Assembly (NCBI GenBank): GCA_037178625.1
Contig: JAWZXG010000078.1
Location: 1-28,661, forward strand
Length of the DNA: 28,661 bases
Origin: Skeletonema tropicum
Taxonomy: Eukaryota > Bacillariophyta > Thalassiosirophyceae > Thalassiosirales > Thalassiosiraceae
Direction: 5' to 3'
Shown here one piece after another: positions 12,822 to 19,907 of the stretch. The position numbers were made by a program, and so were the translations under genes. Under the pieces are notes generated by a model that was given only the letters and a program-made list of their open reading frames with translations, was not told where the DNA came from and did not search any database. Position 1 is the first letter of the stretch; each line of letters starts with the position of its first letter.

Positions 12822-13906
12822 CTAATCACCAGATGAAGATCCTGCGAAGTAATCACTTGGGATTTCATGATCCTTCTTCGCTTCATTCCACTTCTTGTTC
12901 GGTTGGTTATGATGTTGGTAATCCTGGTTGTCAGGTCTGTCCTGTCTTTGATGAAATTGCCCTTGATTGCTGCTGCGTACGATGTTTCTGTGATTTCTTC
13001 CAACTTTCTCTTGCTATACCTCGTCTTCGACTCTTCTGCCTTCCCCTCCAAGTATTTCACCCAATTTGCTCGCTTCTTGTACGATTCGCAGAACTGGCCA
13101 TTTTGCTTTCTCTAGCAATTTTTTAATCGGTTCGTTGAAATGTTGCTTCCGGTCCAGTATATGGCACTGTCCGACGGGTATGCTTGATCTTTGGAGCCAA
13201 GTGTTTTGCCTCTGCTGGTAGCCACGTACATTGTTCCAAGAAACTTGCTAATCTCCCACAACTCATCTGCTGGATCTATTATCATGCGGTTCCAGCGGTC
13301 TCCTTTGTCGAATCCAGCTTCGAGTCCTTGACAGCGGTGGATGGTGATGGCGTAGGCAATTTGCAATGGCATGAATAATGCGGTGCAGCATCCCCTGTTG
13401 CAAATCTGCTCGTAGGGTGGGATTGGCACGTGCTGTGCGCAATAAGTTGGGGTAGGATGCATTTGTATCAGTATGAAATGAGTTAGTAGTGTTTTCGCAG
13501 AGAGTGGCAATTGTCTTGTGTCTTTCGTGTGTCAACTTTTACTCACCGTTGGGTTGTTCTTGTCCCATGGGTCCTCGCCTGGTGGTGGTTTGTATGTAGG
13601 GAAATCCACAACAATGTACTTCGGTAGGCTAACCTCACCTTTACCGTTTGGTCCAACGGAGCGATCCTTATCGTAAACGATCTCGACTACTACCCCAATA
13701 GCTGAGACGTACAATCCTGAGTTGGGATCGATGTTGGCTGACTCCAAGCAAACATGTGCACCTACGCACACATCAAAGGTGTAGAATAGCCTCCTGCCGT
13801 AAAAGTGCGACTGGTATGCTGTGTTATTGCCCGCCATCCTGCTGCTGAATTGACACCTGAGCCTAGCTATTGGTACTTTCAGTCGTTCGTGTGTTTTGAT
13901 CAGCAT
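12822..13906 (-). CDS. helicase C-terminal half, left-arm copy (partial)
   Basis: Mirror of 14757-15842, with the intron at 13433-13546. The first exon is uninterrupted from MLIKTHERLKV through RLRCQFSSRMAGNN to NNPT, better than in the right arm. The in-frame TAG (13112) is present here too. In the basic tail this arm lacks a T near 12932, so the right arm gives the better ending. Confidence 0.85.
13433..13546 (-). other. helicase intron, left arm
   Basis: 114 bp, identical in limits to 15117-15230. Confidence 0.82.
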
Positions 13907-13914
13907 GTCTACGT

Positions 13915-14330
13915 AGGCAGTTGCATTTGTTTATTAGGTAAAATTGTTCAGTGATCGATTATACTAAAATGATTCAATAAGCAAGCGATACTTAGTGCGG
14001 CAGTGCACATGCACACAAAATAAACTCACATGATAGTTGAATCAGGAGAGGCCTTCTCTCCGACAGGTACCGGTTTAGACTTTTTCGTGACAGCACCTTT
14101 CTCGGACAAATCCGGTTCATCATCATCTTGAACAGGCTGATCACGGGAGCCCGAATGAGTTTTGTCTTCAAGTACAAGTTTCCCGTTCTCATCACTGGTG
14201 TGAAGTTGAAGGTTGAAAAAAAAACTTGTAAGTAAAAAGGAAAGACCGAATTTGTAAAACGGTACAATGAACAAAAATACCAAAATCATTGAACCACACG
14301 AAGGTTAACCTTCTCTCTTACCAAAAATGC
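13915..14330 (-). repeat. direct-repeat copy A, left arm
   Basis: Mirror of 14331-14747. It carries the copy A-specific bases at all four A/B positions. Its exon 2 fragment reads through to PDSTIM here. Palindrome at 13937-13964. Confidence 0.92.
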
Positions 14331-14350
14331 GCATTTTTGGTAAGAGAGAA
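14311..14350. repeat. symmetry centre of the palindrome, zero-length loop
   Basis: The strand reverses at 14330/14331 inside ATGCGCAT, with no unpaired loop base. The sequence on each side is the start of direct-repeat copy A. In copy B the same sequence is preceded by coding bases of the orphan gene at 24720, so the fold-back point lies 9 bp before that gene's 5' splice site. A spacerless centre is compatible with a closed hairpin end, an inverted-dimer junction or a template-switch chimera. Confidence 0.95.
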
Positions 14351-14465
14351 GGTTAACCTTCGTGTGGTTCAATGATTTTGGTATTTTTGTTCATTGTACC
14401 GTTTACAAATTCGGTCTTTCCTTTTTACTTACAAGTTTTTTTTTCAACCTTCAACTTCACACCAG

Positions 14466-14636
14466 TGATGAGAACGGGAAACTTGTACTTGAAGACAAAA
14501 AACTCATTCGGGCTCCCGTGATCAGCCTGTTCAAGATGATGATGAACCGGATTTGTCCGAGAAAGGTGCTGTCACGAAAAAGTCTAAACCGGTACCTGTC
14601 GGAGAGAAGGCCTCTCCTGATTCAACTATCATGTGA
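14466..14636 (+). pseudogene. orphan exon 2 of the 24720 gene, detached from exon 1
   Basis: This is the second copy of the acidic C-terminal exon of the orphan gene at 24720-25499. It begins after the acceptor ACACCAG and encodes DENGKLVLEDK, then a segment rich in D, E, S and K, and ends in TGA. The upstream sequence is only its intron (14340-14465) and 9 bases of exon 1 before the strand reverses, so it has no promoter or start of its own. In this arm a run of six A near 14501 breaks the frame; the left-arm copy has four A and reads through. It is best seen as a duplicated gene fragment. Confidence 0.75.
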
Positions 14637-14696
14637 GTTTATTTTGTGTGCATGTGCACTGCCGCACTAAGTATCGCTTGCTTATTGAATCATTTT

Positions 14697-14724
14697 AGTA
14701 TAATCGATCACTGAACAATTTTAC
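14697..14724. repeat. 27-bp imperfect palindrome (in copy A)
   Basis: Arms GTATAATCGATCA and TGAACAATTTTAC pair imperfectly. It lies about 60 bp past the stop codon of the exon 2 fragment. It is a member of the palindrome family seen throughout the unit. Confidence 0.8.
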
Positions 14725-14756
14725 CTAATAAACAAATGCAACTGCCTACGTAGACA

Positions 14757-15842
14757 TGCTGATCAAAACACACGAACGACTGAAAGTACCAATAGCTAGG
14801 CTCAGTGTGTCAATTCAGCAGCAGGATGGCGGGCAATAACACAGCATACCAGTCGCACTTTTACGGCAGGAGGCTATTCTACACCTTTGATGTGTGCGTA
14901 GGTGCACATGTTTGCTTGGAGTCAGCCAACATCGATCCCAACTCAGGATTGTACGTCTCAGCTATTGGGGTAGTAGTCGAGATCGTTTACGATAAGGATC
15001 GCTCCGTTGGACCAAACGGTAAAGGTGAGGTTAGCCTACCGAAGTACATTGTTGTGGATTTCCCTACATACAAACCACCACCAGGCGAGGACCCATGGGA
15101 CAAGAACAACCCAACGGTGAGTAAAAGTTGACACACGAAAGACACAAGACAATTGCCACTCTCTGCGAAAACACTACTAACTCATTTCATACTGATACAA
15201 ATGCATCCTACCCCAACTTATTGCGCACAGCACGTGCCAATCCCACCCTACGAGCAGATTTGCAACAGGGGATGCTGCACCGCATTATTCATGCCATTGC
15301 AAATTGCCTACGCCATCACCATCCACCGCTGTCAAGGACTCGAAGCTGGATTCGACAAAGGAGACCGCTGGAACCGCATGATAATAGATCCAGCAGATGA
15401 GTTGTGGGAGATTAGCAAGTTTCTTGGAACAATGTACGTGGCTACCAGCAGAGGCAAAACACTTGGCTCCAAAGATCAAGCATACCCGTCGGACAGTGCC
15501 ATATACTGGACCGGAAGCAACATTTCAACGAACCGATTAAAAAATTGCTAGAGAAAGCAAAATGGCCAGTTCTGCGAATCGTACAAGAAGCGAGCAAATT
15601 GGGTGAAATACTTGGAGGGGAAGGCAGAAGAGTCGAAGACGAGGTATAGCAAGAGAAAGTTGGAAGAAATCACAGAAACATCGTACGCAGCAGCAATCAA
15701 GGGCAATTTCATCAAAGACAGGACAGACCTTGACAACCAGGATTACCAACATCATAACCAACCGAACAAGAAGTGGAATGAAGCGAAGAAGGATCATGAA
15801 ATCCCAAGTGATTACTTCGCAGGATCTTCATCTGGTGATTAG
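14757..15842 (+). CDS. PIF1-like / Helitron-type helicase, C-terminal half (partial)
   Basis: This is the C-terminal half of an SF1 PIF1-like DNA helicase, an ATP-driven 5'-3' unwinding enzyme; in Helitrons it is fused to a Rep nuclease. The reading opens with MLIKTHERLKVPIARL, which corresponds to the stretch after motif IV in this family. After the intron (15117-15230) come the motif V region (LQIAYAITIHRCQG, about 15285-15335) and the motif VI region (MYVATSRGK, about 15432-15458), then SAIYWTG and a basic tail ending at TAG 15840. Motifs I-IV are absent here and lie at 27965-28661, so the ATG at 14757 is probably internal to the original protein. Near 14802 this arm has an extra base; the left arm reads RLRCQFSSRM without a break. 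An in-frame TAG at 15549 interrupts the tail in both arms. Confidence 0.85.
15117..15230 (+). other. spliceosomal intron in the helicase C-terminal half
   Basis: 114 bp running from GTGAGT to GCGCACAG, phase 0. Removing it joins the stretch ending NNPT to HVPIPPYEQ. This restores the conserved order in PIF1-like helicases, where a proline-rich linker is followed by the CNRGCC and motif V block. Unspliced, the frame stops after six codons. Confidence 0.85.
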
Positions 15843-15868
15843 TAAAATTGATCACTGCACAGTTTTAC
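15842..15868. terminator. 27-bp palindrome overlapping the helicase stop codon
   Basis: Arms GTAAAATTGATCA and TGCACAGTTTTAC around a central C. It begins on the last base of the TAG stop. Its position suggests a 3'-end signal, but that role is inferred. Confidence 0.55.
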
Positions 15869-16339
15869 AAAACAGACACTTTCTCACCACAAAGAATACA
15901 ACAACTCAATTAAGCGTCTGCATCTGGTGATCAGTAAAACATCTGCAAGCGCACGATTCGATATATCAAGCACAGTTTTACAAAAAAAGACATTTTCTCG
16001 CGACGAAGAAAGACAAAAACTAAATTGACTAACGCCCGTGTAAAACCTGTATTTCTTTCTCGTACAGACCGATTTAGATGCTCAAAAGCGCATCTAGTAC
16101 AGTAAATTTCTCGCTTTCAACAGGTACTTCTTGCTTTCTACATAGGAACACATACAGATCCTACGCCGGTAGTCTCTACCGAGGACTCTACGTGTCCCTA
16201 AAGTAAACCTTCTCACTAAAAAACACATGTACTGATTCCTACCTATAACTCTGTAGAATAATGGGGGTGAAAAATAATGAATTTTCCCACCTGTAATAGA
16301 AGGGCACCTGCGGCCCCCTATTACGCTGCTCTGCACTCC
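15843..16339. other. gene-poor spacer between the helicase and the 16340 gene
   Basis: The spacer starts with the stop-codon palindrome. A loose second version, GTAAAAC..GTTTTAC with a loop of about 35 bp, spans 15936-15984. An inverted pair, CGGTAG..CTACCG in the left-arm sequence (12484-12500), lies in the middle of the spacer, at about 16162-16178. A weak minus-strand reading (left-arm coordinates 12514-12780) crosses it. Nothing else is recognised. Confidence 0.6.
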
Positions 16340-17576
16340 ATGAACGGGGGCCCCGAGGGCCGATGACGATGTCGAGCAGGCGAGTTCTTGTTAAAGTTAA
16401 AGCAATCATCAAAAAATTATGACATCGAACAGCAGTGCCCTAAAGAGAGCAATGGTAGTGCCGCAACTCCAGTGAATACTCATCATCCGTCTGAAACGGA
16501 CATACCAGCGTCTACTCCTTCTGGTGAGGAGTCAGCAGTTGACCCAACTAATCTTCCGGCGTTGCTGTATCATGCTGGGGAACAACCTGCTACTGTTCGC
16601 GCATATCGCCGCTGCTCAGAAGATCACAGTCTTGTGGGCCGCCAAACCATTCGCGATCATTTATATGATTCTCTGTCTACCAGTAGACTTCCGCGCAGCT
16701 GTCTCGACCGCCTGTTTCATGAGTCTTCTGGTTCTACCGTGAAGGATTATCCGTGTCGTAATGCTACTTCGGTTGCTAGACTGTCAGGAGAACGTGATAA
16801 TGATGGCACCAATATGGGTGTTGGTAATGTTGATAACGCCCCCTTGGAAGCAGACGATGCTGGTGTATTTCGTAGCAATAATGGCAATGCAGCTCGGCCA
16901 GTTGGAGTTGGAGAAATTCCACAGAACACAAAAGCGTCTGGAACTATTGGATCTATGTTGGGAGAGCTGTCGGAAAAGGTCATTCCAGTTCCAGTTGTGA
17001 CACCTGTAAAAGATACAACATCGTCCATTGCTAGACAAGGTGAGTTATTATACTTGTACGAGTGTCACTGGTACGGTGTACGATTCTGAAAATAAATTTG
17101 TCCTCACGACAAAAATATTTTGAGGTCCGATACTTCACTTCATCGCTGACATTTTTGGTCTTTTCCCAATGTTACTTCCAGCTCCGAATATATCGTTAAA
17201 ACATATAATATTCTTTGTGACAACCTGGCTTCAAAAAGTCCTATGTGTCAAGCAAGTCCGACACAAAGGCATACCTCTGAAGGAGATCAAGAAGCAAGTA
17301 TGGTCGCTGAACAAAATTTGGTAGACGGTCATCGCGAGACGAAGCTTCGTTTCATTCCGAAACATAAATCACAGGAACTTGATGACATAATCGTGTTAGT
17401 GACACTTGGCAACATAATGGACTTACAGAAACACTCCTTAGACAGTCCTGTTTGCCACACCATTTGCGACAGCTTGGTCAGTTTTCAGGTATATCATCCC
17501 TGGAGAGAAGTTCTTTTCCAATGCAATATTCACAACTTGCATGGAAAATACTTTAAAATTTCTGTTATATTATTAA
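16340..17576 (+). CDS. orphan two-exon protein, low-complexity N-terminus
   Basis: I do not recognise this protein. Exon 1 (16340-17039) encodes a hydrophilic, probably disordered region rich in S, T, P, D and N, with a more structured central part (NLPALLYHAGEQPATVRAYR). The best start is ATG 16340, reading MNGAPRADDDVEQ; it needs the run of five G at 16346 to be one base shorter, otherwise the first ATG in frame is missing. The intron is 17040-17181. Exon 2 (17182-17576) encodes basic, helical-looking sequence; its frame is intact around IKKQSMVAEQNL only in the left arm, which has AAA where this arm has AA near 17296. If the intron is retained the protein ends at TGA 17087. Both possible stops are followed at once by the same hairpin type. 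The fold and role are unknown. Confidence 0.6.
16349..16361. repeat. GC-rich motif GGCCCCGAGGGCC, copy 1
   Basis: A 13-bp near-palindrome in AT-rich surroundings, inside the first codons of the 16340 gene. The same 13 bases occur inverted at 17715-17727, so the pair brackets that gene. Confidence 0.6.
17040..17181 (+). other. probable intron of the 16340 gene, containing a hairpin
   Basis: Donor G|GTGAGT and acceptor TTACTTCCAG|C, 142 bp, phase 1. The frame continues after joining as RQ-APNISLKHIIFF. It contains a hairpin (about 17094-17117) that nearly matches the one after the final stop codon. This raises the alternative that it is the 3' end of a shorter, unspliced transcript. Confidence 0.6.
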
Positions 17577-17597
17577 ATTTGTCTTGAAGACAAATTT
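17575..17597. terminator. perfect hairpin just after the stop codon of the 16340 gene
   Basis: AAATTTGTCTT, a G loop, then AAGACAAATTT. It overlaps the TAA stop at 17574. A near copy with three changed positions lies at about 17094-17117, right after the alternative TGA stop. A role in RNA 3'-end formation is inferred from position. Confidence 0.5.
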
Positions 17598-17714
17598 ATT
17601 TTCAATCGCGGCAACATGACAAATTAACGACAATCAATAAAGGATATAAACAGGGGCGCGCAGAATGGTGCGATAGTAGTGGCGTGCAGCGGTGTATGTG
17701 GCGGGTTCAGCGCG

Positions 17715-17727
17715 GGCCCTCGGGGCC
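17715..17727. repeat. GC-rich motif, copy 2 (inverted)
   Basis: GGCCCTCGGGGCC is the exact reverse complement of 16349-16361. The two copies are about 1.35 kb apart and flank one gene. Confidence 0.6.
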
Positions 17728-17810
17728 TGTAAAGTATTGTGTCGTCATCTTGCTCTGTTGGCCATTTGCCGTGTGGCTTGTCAGTAGTCTTTATACAACG
17801 AATTCGGCTA

Positions 17811-17960
17811 TAAAGTTGCTCTGCAATGACGTTGGCCTTAATTGGTATAATTGTGCTGTGCACAATTTTACCAATTAGTCTCTTTACAATAGAATACGGC
17901 TATAAAGTTGCTCTGCAATGACGTTGTCTTTAATTGTGTTAGAATTGTGAAAATCATCTA
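17811..17960 (+). repeat. two tandem copies of a roughly 80-bp unit with a palindrome between them
   Basis: CGGCTATAAAGTTGCTCTGC followed by AATGACGTTG appears at about 17815 and again about 80 bp later, near 17897. The copies are separated by the palindrome at 17839-17877. Confidence 0.8.
17839..17877. repeat. 39-bp palindrome, strongest member of the family
   Basis: An 18-bp arm, TAATTGGTATAATTGTGC, pairs with GCACAATTTTACCAATTA with one mismatch across the loop TGT. Confidence 0.9.
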
Positions 17961-18026
17961 TCTGTCCATCGGCACTAGTATTTGTGTAGGGATTTGAGAG
18001 AAGATTGCAGTGCGCCTGATCAAATT

Positions 18027-18060
18027 ATATATAATTGTGCTGTGCACACTTATACCAATT
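18027..18060. repeat. palindrome family member, diverged
   Basis: ATATAATTGTGC, loop TGT, then GCACACTTATACC. The stem is imperfect. Confidence 0.65.
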
Positions 18061-18185
18061 AGTACATTGTCCGGCAGTCATTCGTCGTCTCAACTGTTTG
18101 TTTTCGGATCAGCTGTTTAGTTGCGCTTAGTGTTCACTGTTGTGCATCTCTTTCACTTTCAACTCATCCACTCGATTCTATCGTT

Positions 18186-18578
18186 TCAGTGCGAGTTTTT
18201 ATTCCCTCTTTTCCATGTTGGTGCCGGCATGTTATAGTTCACCTCTGTATATAGTATTGAGCCTGGTACCATAGTGTTCGTCCTGTCTGTCTCAGTTTGT
18301 CCCATCATTGCAGCATAATTGGTTCTATGTCTCCCCATATCTTTTATGTAGTCTGTTATGATGGATTCAATTGTGTCCTTCTCTTGTTCTGTTTGTGCAC
18401 CTCCCAAGATTCTATCTACTGCTAGTTTCGCTCTCTCTATGCTTCCCTCGCTCAGTTGCAGCAGTCTTGTTGCTATTCCAATTCCTCTGTCATTGTTTTG
18501 CAGCTTTAGTTGTTGCCGTAAACTTTCGACATCGTTTTTAAACGCGCTGTTTGATAGCTTAGTTGATCGTTCCATCAT
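18186..18578 (-). CDS. small orphan helical protein (about 130 aa)
   Basis: The product is not recognised. It starts MMERSTKLSN and has a long charged helical region (residues about 10-85) with QQLKLQNNDRGIGIATRLLQ and KLAVDRILGGA, which looks like a small helical or coiled-coil protein. Residues 86-130 are polar and end KRGNKNSH. The 130-residue version depends on GGGG near 18336; the left arm has GGG and stops at residue 90, so the C-terminus is uncertain. It is divergent from the 18823 gene, and the 245 bp between them should hold both promoters. Confidence 0.6.
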   Translation of the reverse strand: MMERSTKLSNSAFKNDVESLRQQLKLQNNDRGIGIATRLLQLSEGSIERAKLAVDRILGGAQTEQEKDTIESIITDYIKDMGRHRTNYAAMMGQTETDRTNTMVPGSILYTEVNYNMPAPTWKRGNKNSH

Positions 18579-18822
18579 ATTCAGTGAGAGTATCGTAGTG
18601 AAATAACTTGCCCCAATTTGGTTCTCATCAGTGGTTTCTCAAGCGATTGTGTTTGTGGCTATTTTCTCGTAATTACATATTTCTTGTGTTCGTCGCCGAA
18701 CTGATACACATGACCACAGATTCTTTTCTATTACACATAACTAAATACTCCATAACATAGACAGCTTTCAGCTGTCTCTCTCTAGACATCTCTCTTTGTT
18801 TTGTCGATGCTTCATCATTTCA
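18579..18822. promoter_or_regulatory. divergent promoter region with a perfect hairpin
   Basis: The interval between two divergently transcribed orphan genes. It contains AGACAGCT, TTC, AGCTGTCT (18759-18777), a perfect 8-bp stem. This is followed by a CTCTCTCTAGACATCTCTCT tract about 45 bp before the ATG at 18823. No clear TATA box is assigned. Confidence 0.5.
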
Positions 18823-19653
18823 ATGGTGTATATTAGATCGAGGGACGTTCGTTCATCTCGTATCGTTGTGAATCGCCCTATACCAAGGACTAAGGTCTTG
18901 TCCTTGTTTGACAATTACAGTGCATCATTTTGTGAGTTGCATGCTTGTAGTAGTAGCTCTTGCATATCGGTTGATGTGTTGGACGAAACCATCGTCTCAC
19001 AGTTGTTTGGTTCCGATCAACGCTCTCTTGCATCGTTTCGGCTTGTAGGCGGCGTTTTGCTTCGATCGTCTTTGGCTGCTAAGCTGTTGAGCAAATGTGA
19101 TGTTCTGTTCGACTTATCAATATGGTATTTTTGGGATTTGGTTGTGATGCAATCAGGGTGGTCGTTATTGGACGTCACAGAGCTCAACGCTTGTCTCGGC
19201 TGCGCCGATGTTCTTTATTTGGGGTTAGTTCGTTTTCTTCCATCCCAGCTGTGCAACAATGATGTGTTTCAAGCCATTCCCCATGCACATCTTCTTTGTG
19301 CACTATTCGCTGCGAGAGACTGTTCTCTGTCGATGTAGCTTATGGATTGTGCTCCGACATCAGCTTGTTGCTTTCACGGAAAGCTCTTGTCATGAAATCC
19401 GTCGCTGGGCCAGACAATTTCTCTATTAGAGAACTGGGTCAACTCCAGTACCAATTAGATCTCCTGAATCGTATGATTGAATGCAGACGTCCCATTTCAG
19501 AGACTTTTATGTTTTGGCATGGATATCAACGCCCTTTTGGTGTCCAAGCGTGGTTTGTTGGACCGCGATTTTGACGTGTTCAATTGTCTCATATGTCAGA
19601 GCTTCTTGCTGACGAAGTCTTCAACAGCGTTCTTCTCAAGGTTTATTGTTTGA
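18823..19653 (+). CDS. orphan protein, about 270 aa, cysteine/leucine-rich
   Basis: I cannot assign a function. ATG 18823 (MVYIRSRDVRSSRIVVNR) is chosen because the longer upstream reading has only non-ATG starts. The sequence is soluble-looking, with alternating hydrophobic and polar segments: LFDNYSASFCELHACSSSS, then LLRSSLAAKLLSKCDVLF. The second part reads CERLFSVDVAYGLCSDISLL and later ELGQLQYQLDLLNRMIECRR, ending SRFIV before TGA 19651. A frame change is needed between about 19255 and 19300; the arms differ there (G here, GG in the left arm) and neither is clean, so a read error or an unseen intron is possible. The C-terminal part from about 19296 is open in both arms. Confidence 0.6.
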
Positions 19654-19907
19654 ATTTCGAGCAGTTATCCGCTGATATTGTCGTGGACTAGTCTGATGTA
19701 TCGTGTATCAATTTCTATAATTGTGCATTGCCACAGTTTTACTAATTGGGCGAAGTTCTTATGTTATGGTTCTTAGTTTTGTTACTTTTTATGGCTGACC
19801 ATTGTCTCGTGTTTCATCAACCCTTTCCGTCGTTATAGCCTGTTGTTGGTCGTCGGTCAAGCTTTCGTTGTCTCTCCTTGTTATGCTCCCCATTCCCCTG
19901 TTGTTAG
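19654..19907. other. convergent 3' spacer with palindrome
   Basis: Lies between the stops of the 18823 gene and the large minus-strand gene. A palindrome family member occupies 19716-19743 (CTATAATTGTGCA with an inverted ACTGTGG-type partner, one extra C in this arm). The minus-strand gene may extend to about 19791 by a frame that ends DETRDNGQP. Confidence 0.6.
19716..19743. terminator. palindrome between two convergent genes
   Basis: The left arm (8919-8945) gives the cleaner version: GTAAAACTGTGCA, A, TGCACAATTATAG. It lies between converging 3' ends, as expected for a shared 3'-end element. The function is inferred. Confidence 0.5.

Larger units (their letters stand above)
14331..14747 (+). 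repeat. direct-repeat copy A (right arm)
   Basis: About 417 bp nearly identical to 25196-25610. It carries the last 9 bases of exon 1, the intron and exon 2 of the orphan gene at 24720, then a 3' flank with a palindrome, ending in CAACTGCCT. After that the copies diverge: here helicase sequence follows, and after copy B a new gene starts. Copies A and B differ at 14413 G/25279 T, 14525 G/25390 A, 14601 G/25465 C and 14733 C/25596 T. The same differences appear in the left arm, so A and B are distinct sequences. Confidence 0.93.
17598..18185. other. spacer with tandem repeats, hairpins and a weak ORF
   Basis: The spacer lies between the 3' end of the 16340 gene and the 3' end of the small minus-strand gene. 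A minus-strand reading at 17624-17863 encodes TTDKPHGKWPTEQDDDTILYR and a proline-rich stretch. A plus-strand reading at 17684-17878 encodes a hydrophobic stretch. Neither has convincing support. GATATAAA at 17642 is TATA-like. Confidence 0.5.

Noticed and set aside
15549..15551. In-frame TAG as a sign of an altered genetic code
   Set aside because: The same gene ends at TAG 15840, and other genes use TAA and TGA normally. A mutation or error is simpler.
17040..17597. Hairpins at about 17094 and 17575 as terminal inverted repeats of a 0.5 kb transposon
   Set aside because: They coincide with two stop codons of one gene, and no target-site duplication is visible.
18796..18822. Upstream extension MFCRCFIIS of the 18823 gene
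   Set aside because: It lacks an ATG start, and the ATG at 18823 gives a complete reading.
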